Below are positions 16,623 through 26,498 of a DNA stretch of 64,000 nucleotides, one piece after another; within the stretch, counting starts at the first letter, position 1, and each line of letters begins with the position of its first letter. This DNA comes from Nakamurella antarctica (GTDB lineage: Bacteria > Actinomycetota > Actinomycetes > Mycobacteriales > Nakamurellaceae), in assembly GCF_003860405.1 (NCBI RefSeq), contig NZ_CP034170.1, positions 2,108,001 to 2,172,000 of the forward strand, written 5' to 3'. The position numbers were made by a program, and so were the translations under genes. The notes beneath the pieces were generated by a model, which was not told where the DNA came from, did no database searches, and saw nothing but the letters and a program-made list of their open reading frames with translations.

Positions 16623-16906
16623 CGGCAGCTCTCTTCCCTACTCCGCTAGGCCGGTCGGCCCACCTCGTCTCGCGAGATCCGAGGAGCTCGTTATTCCTAG
16701 TCAACAGGTTTCTGGCCCGACATGCGAGAGTTTTTTCGGAAGACCCAGTTTCGCGGTGGCAAAAATTGCTGATGCCTGCGATGACTCACATGGAAGGCAT
16801 GCTGACTAACGTAAACCCCTAGGCCAGTTCAGCGACGCTCCTCAAGAGCCCAGCGACCCTCCATACCTCCCATCACCGAGCGCCAGCGAAAAGGAACCAG
16901 CACCTT

Positions 16907-17893
16907 ATGCTGCAGACAATTACCGAAACTGTCGCGCCGGTGTGTGCAGCGAAGCTGGGAACCTGGTGCAACCGGGTGTGGGAGTGGTGGCAAGTGGGGT
17001 GGATCGCGGAGGCAGCGGATGCGATTGTGCGCCCGGGGCTTCACATCATGCTGATTATCGTGATCGCTCTTATCGCCAGGACGCTAGTGAACAGATCCAT
17101 CAAGCGCGTGGCGAACATGTCTTCGACCAGCTCGACGCCGGGCTTGCTTCGGCCACTGCGAGACCGCGCGGATGCATTCTTGGGACCCACCACTGTGGTG
17201 AGACGCAGGGAAAGGGCGCAATCGATCGGATCACTACTGCGATCCATGTCGTCATTTGTGATTGTGGTCGTCAGTTTCATGCTTATTCTTGCCGAGCTGG
17301 GTATCAACCTTGCCCCGCTGCTCACCAGCGCCGGAATAGCGGGTGTGGCACTGGGTTTCGGCGCCCAGAACCTCGTCAAGGATTTCCTGGCTGGAATCGC
17401 CATGATTCTGGAAGATCAGTACGGAGTCGGAGACGTCGTGGATCTCGGCTCGGCTACGGGCACCGTCGTTTCCGTGGGACTACGCACCAGCGCGCTCCGC
17501 GGGACGGATGGGACTATCTGGTACGTCCGCAACGGCGAGGTCCTTCGAGTGGGCAACTCCAGTCAGGGCGAGGCAGTCGTCAATATCGATCTGCCCTTGT
17601 CCTACGACTCCGACGCTGCGCAGGCGGGCCAGATAGCAGTCGACCAAGCCGCAATCGTGGCTCAACAACCGGAATTCATCGACGCCATTATCTCCGCGCC
17701 CGTAATGCTCGGCATTGTTTCCATGACTTCCGACACCGTCATGATCCGGCTCAGCACAACGGTGCGAACTGGCTCCCAGTGGGCCTACGGCAGGGCTGCC
17801 CGCGGCGCGATCAAAACGGCCTACGACGAAGCAGGAATCAAAGCACCCATGACCCTGGTGTTGCCGCCACCATCGCCTGGCAGCCGACCATAA
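16907..17893 (+). CDS. mscS: MscS-family mechanosensitive channel
   Basis: A 328-residue membrane protein that opens under membrane tension to release solutes. Membrane segments lie near residues 45-65, 110-130 and 140-160; the third carries the pore helix [23 protein letters not shown], followed by the beta domain entry [15 protein letters not shown] and the cytosolic cage region. The N-terminal ~40 residues with three Trp are an extra extracytoplasmic piece. ATG at 16907 follows AAAAGGA. The glbO gene starts 37 bases after its stop on the same strand, so co-transcription is likely. Confidence 0.92.
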   Translation: MLQTITETVAPVCAAKLGTWCNRVWEWWQVGWIAEAADAIVRPGLHIMLIIVIALIARTLVNRSIKRVANMSSTSSTPGLLRPLRDRADAFLGPTTVVRRRERAQSIGSLLRSMSSFVIVVVSFMLILAELGINLAPLLTSAGIAGVALGFGAQNLVKDFLAGIAMILEDQYGVGDVVDLGSATGTVVSVGLRTSALRGTDGTIWYVRNGEVLRVGNSSQGEAVVNIDLPLSYDSDAAQAGQIAVDQAAIVAQQPEFIDAIISAPVMLGIVSMTSDTVMIRLSTTVRTGSQWAYGRAARGAIKTAYDEAGIKAPMTLVLPPPSPGSRP

Positions 17894-17930
17894 GCATGCA
17901 ATTTCCTATCCTGATGACTCCGAGAGGACA

Positions 17931-18332
17931 ATGGAAGGCGTGAGCAGCCCAGGAACTTTCTACGACGAGGTCGGCGGCGCTAGCACCTTCCAGTCGATCG
18001 TCCATCGCTTCTACGCGATCGTGGCGGTCGACCCAATTCTGCGCCCCTTGTACCCGGAGGAAGACCTTGGCCCGGCGCAGGACAGATTCACCATGTTCCT
18101 GGCCCAATATTGGGGCGGTCCAAGAACCTACTCGGATCAGCGGGGGCATCCGAGGTTGAGAATGCGCCACGCGCCGTTCATTATCGGAGTGATCGAACGG
18201 GATGCGTGGCTGGCTGCGATGCGCGTGGCCTTGGACGGAGTCACCCTCACTGCCGAACAGGATCAACGCTTCTGGGATTACTTGGTGATGGCGGCCGATT
18301 CCATGGTCAACAGCCCGTCGCCCAGCCACTAG
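17931..18332 (+). CDS. glbO: Group II truncated hemoglobin
   Basis: A 133-residue 2-on-2 globin binding heme and O2. [19 protein letters not shown] at the N terminus is the trHb start, and [10 protein letters not shown] near residue 80 contains the proximal His; the Trp in [13 protein letters not shown] and in RDAWLAAM (G8 Trp) are group II hallmarks. In actinobacteria this protein (GlbO) is linked to O2 handling and respiration. It follows mscS by 37 bases and precedes aglA by 74 bases; this matches the Rv2470-Rv2471 order. ATG 17931 follows AGAGGA. Confidence 0.93.
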   Translation: MEGVSSPGTFYDEVGGASTFQSIVHRFYAIVAVDPILRPLYPEEDLGPAQDRFTMFLAQYWGGPRTYSDQRGHPRLRMRHAPFIIGVIERDAWLAAMRVALDGVTLTAEQDQRFWDYLVMAADSMVNSPSPSH

Positions 18333-18406
18333 GGACTGTTGCAGCAGCTCCGCTCCCACCGCGTCTGCTTGTGAGCATGCTGGGCCAGCTGGCAAGATGA
18401 CTACCT

Positions 18407-20026
18407 GTGACTTCTCCCGCCAACAGTTCAGCAGCCTCCTCCTCAACCTCCGCTTGGTGGTCCGGGACCGTCGGGTACCAGGTGTACATCAGGAGTTTTG
18501 CGGATTCGAACGGCGACGGCGTCGGTGATTTGAGGGGTATTCGTGAACATTTGGGATACCTCGAGCTCATCGGCGTCAAGACCATTTGGATTACCCCCTT
18601 CTATCCGTCTCCGATGAACGATGCCGGCTACGACGTATCGGATCCTCGCGATATTGATCCGAGTTTCGGCACGCTGGCCGACCTCGACGAGTTGGTCGCC
18701 GAAATACACGATCGAGGCATGAAGTTGCTCATCGATGTGGTGCCCAACCACTCCTCATCAGAGCACCCCTGGTTTGTCGAAGCTCTCGCTGCGGAGCCGG
18801 GGAGCGCGGCGCGGGACCGCTATATTTTTCGAGAGGGGAAAGGCCCCGAAGGCGCGGAGCCCCCCAATAACTGGAAGTCAATTTTTGGCGGCTCAGTCTG
18901 GCAGCGAGTGCCTGACGGCCAGTGGTATCTGCATATTTTCGACGCGTCTCAGCCCGACTTCAATTGGGATAACCCGGATGTCCGAGAAGACCTCGGGACC
19001 ACTCTGCGTTTCTGGTTCGACCGCGGTATCGATGGTCTTCGCATCGACGTCGCCCACGGGATGGCTAAACCCGAGGGTCTACCTGACGTCCCTGCCGATT
19101 CCCCCGTCGCCCACGCCGTCCACCACGACGGCGGCGGAGTTATTCCAGTAGCCGAAGGCGCGTCCGATCCACGATTCGACAACGACGGCGTGCACGACAT
19201 CCACCGCTATATCCGCAGCGTGGTCGACGAGTACACACAGCGCGCCTCTATCGGCGAGGTCTGGGTGGCTGATCCCGCTCGTTTCGCCGACTATCTGCGT
19301 CCTGACGAGCTACATCAAGCTTTTAGTTTTGGTCTCACCGAGGTGGCCTTCGATGCGGAGCAGATCGTGGCCGCTATCACGCGAGAATTGGCCACTGTCG
19401 CGTCAGTGGGCAAAGTGCCCGCCTGGACGTTGTCCAATCACGACCTCACCAGGCCTGCCACGCGGTACGGCGACGGTGAACTCGGCAGAATGCGGGCACG
19501 GGCCATGTTGCTTGTCGAGATGGCATTGCCAGGGGCGTTCTACCTGTATAACGGTGAAGAACTGGGATTACCGAACATAGAAATTCCCGACGGAGCCTTG
19601 CAGGATCCAACGTGGGAGCGCAGTGGGCATACTGAGCGTGGCCGCGACGGCGCACGATTGCCGCTGCCGTGGGACGGCGAAAAGCCTCCATTCGGTTTTT
19701 CCACCAACGCACATCCATGGCTGCCCAGCCCGGTGGAATATGCGCCCTTAACAGTGGAAAAGCAGCTGGAGGATCCTCACTCCACACTGAACTTGGTGCG
19801 GCTGGCGATCGAAATTCGCGAAAGCAACCCTGCACTCTCCGGCGATCACATTGATTGGTACGGGGCGCCTGCAGGCTGCTTCGCCTTCCGCCGTTCTGGC
19901 GGATTGGTCTGCGCGCTTAACAGCAGCGATGTCGCAATTGACTTACCACCGGGGGACGTAGTGGTTTCGTCGATACCCCTCGTCGATGGTCAGCTGCCAC
20001 CCAACGCTGCCGTCTGGCTGGTCTGA
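18407..20026 (+). CDS. aglA: GH13 alpha-glucosidase
   Basis: A 539-residue cytosolic glycoside hydrolase cleaving alpha-1,4/1,6-glucosidic ends of maltose-like or isomaltose-like sugars. The (beta/alpha)8 barrel motifs are present: VVPNHSS (region I), GIDGLRIDVAHGM with the nucleophile Asp (II), IGEVWV with the acid Glu (III) and LSNHDLTRP with the third Asp (IV). The start is GTG 18407. It lacks a signal peptide. Position after glbO corresponds to Rv2471 (aglA). The gene ends four bases before the stop of a convergent gene. Confidence 0.92.
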   Translation: MTSPANSSAASSSTSAWWSGTVGYQVYIRSFADSNGDGVGDLRGIREHLGYLELIGVKTIWITPFYPSPMNDAGYDVSDPRDIDPSFGTLADLDELVAEIHDRGMKLLIDVVPNHSSSEHPWFVEALAAEPGSAARDRYIFREGKGPEGAEPPNNWKSIFGGSVWQRVPDGQWYLHIFDASQPDFNWDNPDVREDLGTTLRFWFDRGIDGLRIDVAHGMAKPEGLPDVPADSPVAHAVHHDGGGVIPVAEGASDPRFDNDGVHDIHRYIRSVVDEYTQRASIGEVWVADPARFADYLRPDELHQAFSFGLTEVAFDAEQIVAAITRELATVASVGKVPAWTLSNHDLTRPATRYGDGELGRMRARAMLLVEMALPGAFYLYNGEELGLPNIEIPDGALQDPTWERSGHTERGRDGARLPLPWDGEKPPFGFSTNAHPWLPSPVEYAPLTVEKQLEDPHSTLNLVRLAIEIRESNPALSGDHIDWYGAPAGCFAFRRSGGLVCALNSSDVAIDLPPGDVVVSSIPLVDGQLPPNAAVWLV

Positions 20027-20030
20027 GAGG

Positions 20031-20699
20031 TCAAAACAGCAGCGGCAGCAACGAATGACGGCGGCGAACGACGGCGCCATAGGTGGAGTCGAGCCGAAGC
20101 CAGGAGTCAGTCGCGTACACCGTTACGGCATCGGTGCCGACGCCGGCAAAACCCATGCCGGACAACGCAAACAGGCACCGCATCGGGATAATCACCTTCA
20201 TTCCTTCGCCGCTGACAGTGAGGACTTCCGAGTCAAGAAGCGATGACGACGTGCCACCGGCCGGGCTGATGCTGTCCTTTGCCGCAATATTTCCCGCTTC
20301 TGTGAGCTCGACAATCACCGAACCAGGAATCTGGTCTACGGCAACCCATCCAGTCAACGGAGGCAGCTGAGAGCGCCACAGTCCGTCAACCACCGGTCCA
20401 GGGTCCACCTGATCTGCGCGCGAAATGCTTAACGCGGGCAGCAAATTCGAACCGCGAACCGTGACATCGCTGGGTTCCACCAGCCCACCCACGCTTCTGG
20501 TCACCATGGCGTCGAACGGAGTGGTGGCCCAGAGTTGGATCCGCGAGGCTAGCGCCATATTGCGCATCCGCACCACCACCTCGGGATCCATCCGTACCGC
20601 TCTGGCCACGAAGGCACCCGCGTCCGCACGGTCTCCAGAGTCTGTGATGGTGACACGCGCGGTCCCCGGGTAGATGCCGCTGGAGTCCGTGCCCGTCAT
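20031..20699 (-). CDS. Conserved hypothetical protein (Rv2474c position)
   Basis: A 222-residue protein that I do not recognise as a named domain. It begins MTGTDSSGIYPGTARVTITDSGDRADAGAFVARAVRMDPEV-like in predicted strand/helix alternation, has no signal peptide and no clear catalytic motif, and ends RRRHSLLPLLF. It overlaps the thioesterase gene upstream by four bases (ATGA), so translation is coupled. The same neighbours flank the hypothetical Rv2474c in M. tuberculosis, which suggests an actinobacterial family. Function unknown. Confidence 0.75.
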   Translation of the reverse strand: MTGTDSSGIYPGTARVTITDSGDRADAGAFVARAVRMDPEVVVRMRNMALASRIQLWATTPFDAMVTRSVGGLVEPSDVTVRGSNLLPALSISRADQVDPGPVVDGLWRSQLPPLTGWVAVDQIPGSVIVELTEAGNIAAKDSISPAGGTSSSLLDSEVLTVSGEGMKVIIPMRCLFALSGMGFAGVGTDAVTVYATDSWLRLDSTYGAVVRRRHSLLPLLF

Positions 20700-21151
20700 C
20701 GGTCAGCCCCCGTCAACCCCGGTGTACCCACGACGGGGCCAGCATGTGGGGCGGCGAAGCGGGCGAGGAAGGTGCGCTCGGCCTCGCCCAGTCGCCGCGG
20801 CCGCCCATCTGCGAGTTCGATGGGCACGAGGACAGTGGAGGCGAGCGCAACTACCTCGTTATCCGAGGTCACGACGTAATCCACCGTGAACGAGGCGGAG
20901 CCGACGTGTGAAACACCCAACGACACCACCGCTGGTGGGCCCATCAGGATGGGGCGTTTGTAGTCGATACGCAGCGCAGCCACAACAATCGCCTTTATCA
21001 ACAGATCCGCGCCATGGCGCGGTGCATCCACCCATAACCAATCGACCCGCGCTTCCTCCAGCAACGTGACCACTCGGGCGTTGTTGACGTGCCCTTGGGC
21101 GTCGAGGTCGGAGTACCGGACCCGCACCTCACTCACATACCGCTCTGGCAC
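20696..21151 (-). CDS. Hotdog-fold acyl-CoA thioesterase
   Basis: A 151-residue 4HBT-type hotdog protein. YSDLDAQGHVNNARVVTLLEEARVDWL near the N terminus has the Asp and the GHVNN motif of the YbgC/FadM group that hydrolyses acyl-CoA thioesters; the following RIDYKRPI and VSHVGSASFTVDYVV are the central strands. GTG 21151 follows GGAGAACCT. It is coupled by ATGA overlap to the hypothetical gene downstream and lies 88 bases downstream of gdh on the same strand. Collinear with Rv2475c. Confidence 0.88.
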   Translation of the reverse strand: MPERYVSEVRVRYSDLDAQGHVNNARVVTLLEEARVDWLWVDAPRHGADLLIKAIVVAALRIDYKRPILMGPPAVVSLGVSHVGSASFTVDYVVTSDNEVVALASTVLVPIELADGRPRRLGEAERTFLARFAAPHAGPVVGTPGLTGADR

Positions 21152-21238
21152 AGGTTCTCCTTTAACACTCCCGTGCGGGGTGCACGGCAGGTAGCGCTCT
21201 TAGTGAACCTAGTGTGGCCCACCTCGGGGGTGCGGTAG

Positions 21239-24200
21239 CTACCGAACCAGCGAATTGATCTCCCTCGCTGCCACTGACAGCGCGGCCAGGTTGTTAGCTC
21301 CCGACCCCGCAATTTGGCCCAGCGTTCGGCGCGCCCGCTCCAAACGGAATCGGTTGTCCTGCTCCCATTGGTCGATCTTTGACTGCGCGCCGACCTCCGG
21401 GCTGCTGCTGGACAAGACATCGGCCACGATGGCTCGCAATGAGCTGTACAGACCATCACGCACAGCCTGGCGTGCCAACGCGTGCCATCGATCGCCCCGG
21501 TCCAACGCCGAAACAGACGACAGGATGTTATCTAGACCCAGATGAGCCGACAGCGCGAAGTACAACTCCGCCACCTCCTGCGGTTCACGCCCAGATGCGA
21601 TGGCGACATCAACCACATCGAGCAGGCTGAAGGTGAACAGAGCGTATGCCACTCGGTGTGCGAGATCAGCTGGTGCGCCGAGGTTCTGCAGACGCACCAC
21701 ATCTGCGTGGACGGTTTCGTGCTCGACTCCAACGAGCAGTCTAGGCATCCGTGGCGTCAACGCGTGCACGATCGCCGCGTAGCGCTCGATTTCTGCGGTG
21801 ACATCCAGCGGTTGAGGACGGGAGGAGAGGAACCACCGCGCGGCGCGGTCAAGCAGTCGCCGAGTCTCAAGCGTCAACCGATCTTGGACAGCAGCGGGCA
21901 CCACGTTGTTCACCTCGGCAATATCGGCCCACAACTCAGGCAGCCCAAATACTTTGGTGGTAGTCCGGTAGCTGCGAATCGAGTCGATCGCGGTGGCGGC
22001 CACTTCCTCCGTCAACCGGTAGACGAACGATAATCCGCCACCGTTGACTACCTCGTTAGCCGTCATGGTGGTGACAATTTCGCGACGAAGAGGATGGGCG
22101 GCAATAGCTTCCCCGTAACCGTCGCGCATCTGCTGCGGAAAGTAATCCGGCAGCTGGTCGGCGAAGGCGGACAGTTCCGGGAGTTCGGATCTGATCATTT
22201 CTTTGGATAGGTCTGCTTTCACATACGACAACAGCACACTCAGTTCTGGCGATGTCAGGCCCTCGCCGGCAGCGCCGCGCTGGTTTATTTGGGCCTGGGT
22301 AGGCAAAAATTCCAACCCACGGTCCAGGTTGCCGCGCGCCACCAGGTCGTCGATAAGCCTTGCATGCACGTTCAGCATGGACGGTGCGTGAAGCCGAATT
22401 ACGCCGAGAACCCTGTTCTGGTCGATGTTGTCGGCCAAAACCAGTTCCGCGACCTCGTCCGTCATCGACACCAGCAACGCGTCGCGGTCAGCGACCGTCA
22501 AGGTCCCTTCGGAAAGGAGCGGCTGGAGCGCGATCTTGATGTTCACTTCATGGTCAGAGGTGTCGACCCCCGCCGAGTTGTCAATGGCGTCGGTATTGAT
22601 CCGGCCGCCGATGCGGGCGAATTCGATCCGGCCGAGTTGAGTGACCCCCAGGTTGCCGCCCTCCCCAACCACCTTGACGCGTAGTTCGCCGCCGTTCACG
22701 CGGACCGGATCATTAGCCTTATCGCCGACCTGGGTGTCGGATTCGGTGGAGGCTTTGACATACGTACCGACCCCACCGTTCCAGAGCAGATCCACCGGCG
22801 CCAGCAGCACCGCATGCATCAACTCATTGGGCGTGAGGTGCGTGATGTCGTCATCGAGTCCCAGCACTTCCCGCATCTGTGCCGTTATTGGCACATTTTT
22901 CAACGTCCGCGAGAACACACCACCACCAGCAGAGATCAAAGATGGTTCGTAATCCGCCCATGAAGATCGGGGCAGGTCGAAGAGCCTGCGTCGTTCTACG
23001 AACGATGCAGCCGCATCCGGCGCAGGGTCGACGAAGATGTGGCGATGGTCGAAAGCAGCCACCAGCGCGATGTGCTCGGAGCGGAGCATGCCGTTGCCGA
23101 AGACATCGCCGGACATGTCCCCTACCCCCACCACGGTGAAGTTCTCCGTTTGGGTATCCACTCCCAGTTCGCGGAAGTGGTGCTTCACCGACTCCCATGC
23201 GCCGCGGGCGGTGATGCCCATCCCCTTGTGGTCGTAGCCTGCACTGCCGCCGGAGGCGAAAGCGTCATCGAGCCAGAACCCGTTGTCGGCGGCCACCGCA
23301 TTGGCGGTATCGGAGAACTTTGCGGTTCCCTTATCCGCAGCGACCACCAAGTACGGGTCATCCTCGTCATGGCGCACTACCTGCTTCGGCGGCACAATTT
23401 CGCCATCAACACGGTTGTCGGTGACGTCGAGCATGCCTTGGATGAACATTTTGTAGCAGTTGATTCCTTCTGCGGCGAGGGCGTCACGGTCGGCTACCGG
23501 GTCACCGGTCGGTGCTGGCGCCTGCTTGAGGACAAACCCGCCCTTGGCCCCCACGGGCACAATCACCGCATTTTTCACCTCTTGGGCCTTGACCAGGCCC
23601 AGTACTTCGGTGCGAAAATCCTCGGGTCGGTCGGACCAGCGAAGGCCTCCCCGGGCTACGTCGCCGAAACGGAGGTGAACTCCCTCCAGACGCGGAGAGT
23701 ACACCCAAATCTCATGCACTGGAACAGGTTTGGGCAGGTCCGGGATCTTTCGCGGGTTCAATTTAAAGGATATGAACTCGCGCAGTCGCTCGTTGCTATC
23801 GGTGCGGAAGGCATTGGTGCGGTCGGTTGCAAGGATCAACCGCAGGAAGGAACGGAGTATCCGGTCGGCATCCAAGCTGCTGACCAAATCAAGCGCGACG
23901 GTGATTTCCTCGGCCAAGGTGTCACAGGTTTCTTCCCGCCCGTCCTCTTCGGCGGGATCGAATCGAGCTTGGAACAGCCTTGCTAGCGAAGTAGCGATGG
24001 CAGGGTTGGTCGTGATGACCGACTCGATGTAACCCTGGGTATACGGGGAACCGATCTGGCGCAGATAGTGCGCGTAAGCGCGGAACACCGCAACCTGCCG
24101 CCAATTCAAATCGGCCGCCAACACCAGGGTGTTGAAACCGTCCACCTCAGCTAACCCACTCCACGATGCGGTAAACGCGTCGGTGAAGCGCGCCCGAACC

Positions 24201-26191
24201 TCCAGGACACTGCCATCATCGGCCAAATACTGGTCGGGGAACTGTAAGCCGAAGTCGTAGATCCGCGAGGGTGTTCCGTCGGTTCGCGTTACCTGATAGG
24301 GGTTTTCATCAATAACTTCGGCGCCCATACTTTGCAATAGCGGCAGCGCCCTGCTCAGTGTCACAGTGCCACCGGTGACGTAAGCCTTCAACCGGCGGTT
24401 GCCACCGCGCCCCGGTGGGGAGTCGATGATGGAAAGCGCCAGATCCTCCGGTCCCCGGAGTGCGTCGAGTAACTGTAGATCCATCACTGCGCTGGCAGGC
24501 GAGTAGTCGGCCTTGTACGCCTGATCAAACGCCTCGACGTATCTGGTCCGCTCCCCCGCGGTATCAAGAACCTCGTCACCACCGATGGCGGCTACGAGTT
24601 CGTCCTCCCAGGTTCGGATTGTCTGGCGAACCTTTTCCGTCATCCGTGGAAGGTCCACCACCACTGCGCTCTCGGGGTTGGTGGTAACGATGAAATGCAC
24701 TGCGGCTAAAGCCGAGTCGCCGACACGAGCCGTGTAGCGAATGTCGGAGCCTTGGAGCTCGTCCAACAAAATCTTCATCATCGCGAGGCGACCAGCGGTG
24801 GTGTACCTATCGCGGGGTAGGAACACCAGCGCAGACACGAAGCGGCGGTAGGGATCTGCCTGCAGAAAAATACGCAGCGCCCGACGGCTCGTGAGCTGCA
24901 AGACGCCGCGGACCAACTCAACGACCTCAGAAACACTCGCCCAGAACAATTCTGCCCGTGGATAGGTGGCAAGCAAATCCAATGCGCGCTGGCCCGTGTA
25001 GGAGTCGACCGATGAGCCCAATGCGAGCAGGACCTCGTCCACAACGCGGCGCAGCACCGGGGTGCTCTGCACCTCGGCATTGAGGGCCCTTGGAGTCAAC
25101 AGACCGATGAATTGGTGCTCACCCACTGCGACGCCGTCTTCATCGAATTCGCGAAGGGCGAGATAGAACGGCTGTGCGTTCTTTGCCAAGCTGGTGGGCG
25201 CCGACGATCGCGTCAGCACCATCAGCCGGTTATGGTCGAGCGGAGAGTGCATATTGGCGGTGAAGCCCTCAGCGCTAGCATTATCACGCAGGAGGCCGAG
25301 CCCACTGGTCGGCGCCGGGGTCATCGGCGTTCCGGTCGGCCCATCGCATTGTTGGTAGCCAACAAAGGTCAAGTGTCCGTCGGCGAACCAATCGAGCAAA
25401 TCGGCCGCTTCGATAATCTCCTGTGCGGCAAGCGGTGGCGGGTTCCGACGCAGCGAGACTGCGAGTTCCTTTGCCGTTCTTGCCATCTCGTCCGTGTCTT
25501 CGACCACATCCCGCACCTGCGAAAGTGAAGCAGCGACCTCGAGTTCAATTTTCTCAGCGCGCTCAGCGTCGGTGATGCGGTCGATCAGAATGTGCGCCCA
25601 AGACTCTCGCACCACGTCTCGGCCGCGGAAACCACCGGTGATGCTGGACTTTGCCGAAGACCCCAATACCTCCACGAGCGTCCCGGCGCTGTCTCTACGG
25701 ACATCCAGGATCGGGTGCAATACGCGAAGAACAACCGCACCCGCCTCGGTCAGAGTGCTGATCACCGAGTCGACCAGGTAGGGCATGTCGTCGTTGACGA
25801 TGTTGACAATCGTTGACCCCGCCGACCACGCGTCATCGGCGTTTTGTGGGTTGAAGACCCTGATTTTTGGGCTGCCAGCACTTCGATGCTGAGCAAGACG
25901 CTGGTGGGCTGTCACGACCGCAACCACATCCTCAGCCCTCGTCGGAAGGTCCTCGGCGGGAATATGGCGGAAGTACCGTGAGATCAGCGTTTCCATCTCC
26001 GGGTGCTCCGCTGCAGCTTGTTCAACGGCTGTGTTCGCGACTGTTGCGGCGGCCTCCGATCCGCCTTGCCCGGACCGAATACCGTAAGCGTCCTTGCCCG
26101 CTACCGCGATCTTGTTCCTCTGCTTCCTCGCAGTACTTGGAGAGCCGTCCTTTTCGATGCCGGTGTGATCAGACGCGACAATCTCGGTCAT
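21239..26191 (-). CDS. gdh: NAD-specific glutamate dehydrogenase, large (180 kDa) class
   Basis: A 1650-residue enzyme converting glutamate to 2-oxoglutarate and ammonium with NAD. The long N-terminal third holds ACT-like regulatory regions; the catalytic part lies near residues 790-1150, with FRTEVLGLVKAQEVKNAVIVPVGAKGGFVLK (substrate Lys region) and VVGVGDMSGDVFGNGML (dinucleotide-binding region). I start at ATG 26191 (MTEIVASDHTG), preceded by GGGAGAT about seven bases upstream; the open frame runs 100 codons further upstream but that part is Cys/Arg-rich and unlike the family. Homologues are often allosterically controlled and, in mycobacteria, inhibited by unphosphorylated GarA. Next downstream are the thioesterase and hypothetical genes, as in Rv2474c-Rv2476c. 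Confidence 0.95.
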   Translation of the reverse strand: MTEIVASDHTGIEKDGSPSTARKQRNKIAVAGKDAYGIRSGQGGSEAAATVANTAVEQAAAEHPEMETLISRYFRHIPAEDLPTRAEDVVAVVTAHQRLAQHRSAGSPKIRVFNPQNADDAWSAGSTIVNIVNDDMPYLVDSVISTLTEAGAVVLRVLHPILDVRRDSAGTLVEVLGSSAKSSITGGFRGRDVVRESWAHILIDRITDAERAEKIELEVAASLSQVRDVVEDTDEMARTAKELAVSLRRNPPPLAAQEIIEAADLLDWFADGHLTFVGYQQCDGPTGTPMTPAPTSGLGLLRDNASAEGFTANMHSPLDHNRLMVLTRSSAPTSLAKNAQPFYLALREFDEDGVAVGEHQFIGLLTPRALNAEVQSTPVLRRVVDEVLLALGSSVDSYTGQRALDLLATYPRAELFWASVSEVVELVRGVLQLTSRRALRIFLQADPYRRFVSALVFLPRDRYTTAGRLAMMKILLDELQGSDIRYTARVGDSALAAVHFIVTTNPESAVVVDLPRMTEKVRQTIRTWEDELVAAIGGDEVLDTAGERTRYVEAFDQAYKADYSPASAVMDLQLLDALRGPEDLALSIIDSPPGRGGNRRLKAYVTGGTVTLSRALPLLQSMGAEVIDENPYQVTRTDGTPSRIYDFGLQFPDQYLADDGSVLEVRARFTDAFTASWSGLAEVDGFNTLVLAADLNWRQVAVFRAYAHYLRQIGSPYTQGYIESVITTNPAIATSLARLFQARFDPAEEDGREETCDTLAEEITVALDLVSSLDADRILRSFLRLILATDRTNAFRTDSNERLREFISFKLNPRKIPDLPKPVPVHEIWVYSPRLEGVHLRFGDVARGGLRWSDRPEDFRTEVLGLVKAQEVKNAVIVPVGAKGGFVLKQAPAPTGDPVADRDALAAEGINCYKMFIQGMLDVTDNRVDGEIVPPKQVVRHDEDDPYLVVAADKGTAKFSDTANAVAADNGFWLDDAFASGGSAGYDHKGMGITARGAWESVKHHFRELGVDTQTENFTVVGVGDMSGDVFGNGMLRSEHIALVAAFDHRHIFVDPAPDAAASFVERRRLFDLPRSSWADYEPSLISAGGGVFSRTLKNVPITAQMREVLGLDDDITHLTPNELMHAVLLAPVDLLWNGGVGTYVKASTESDTQVGDKANDPVRVNGGELRVKVVGEGGNLGVTQLGRIEFARIGGRINTDAIDNSAGVDTSDHEVNIKIALQPLLSEGTLTVADRDALLVSMTDEVAELVLADNIDQNRVLGVIRLHAPSMLNVHARLIDDLVARGNLDRGLEFLPTQAQINQRGAAGEGLTSPELSVLLSYVKADLSKEMIRSELPELSAFADQLPDYFPQQMRDGYGEAIAAHPLRREIVTTMTANEVVNGGGLSFVYRLTEEVAATAIDSIRSYRTTTKVFGLPELWADIAEVNNVVPAAVQDRLTLETRRLLDRAARWFLSSRPQPLDVTAEIERYAAIVHALTPRMPRLLVGVEHETVHADVVRLQNLGAPADLAHRVAYALFTFSLLDVVDVAIASGREPQEVAELYFALSAHLGLDNILSSVSALDRGDRWHALARQAVRDGLYSSLRAIVADVLSSSSPEVGAQSKIDQWEQDNRFRLERARRTLGQIAGSGANNLAALSVAAREINSLVR

Positions 26192-26430
26192 TGCAGAGAT
26201 CTCCCTAGATTCTGGCGCCTCATTGCGCCATCGATGCACCAACCCTAACCCTGCGGCGTGAACACGGGACAGCAACCCACGGCAACACTCACGCAGGTGT
26301 GAGGTATTCGCCATCCAGGTCCGTGGGACAGCACATTCGATACCTCTGACGCAACAAATTGTGCAGTCGAGGCCAGAGCTGCGGGCGGCGCCCCAAGCAG
26401 TCCCGAGGACGTGCGCTGGTGGATACAGCG

Positions 26431-26474
26431 AAGCGGGCCGGCCCTGAGAATTCCTTCTCACCCCCGACCCGCTT
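26431..26474 (-). terminator. Hairpin downstream of ettA within the ettA-gdh gap
   Basis: AAGCGGG at 26431-26437 pairs with CCCGCTT at 26468-26474, extendable through CAGC/GCTG with one bulge, and an inner TGAGAA/TTCTCA pair. It lies 25 bases after the ettA stop, read on the minus strand, without a T run. The rest of 26192-26498 must hold the gdh promoter; I see nothing else there. Confidence 0.45.
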
Positions 26475-26498
26475 GCTGAACGCAGCGGCAACTGCCGA

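Noticed and set aside
26192-26491. 100-codon N-terminal extension of glutamate dehydrogenase
   Set aside because: No start signal; Cys/Arg-rich and unlike the family, while ATG 26191 has a proper site.
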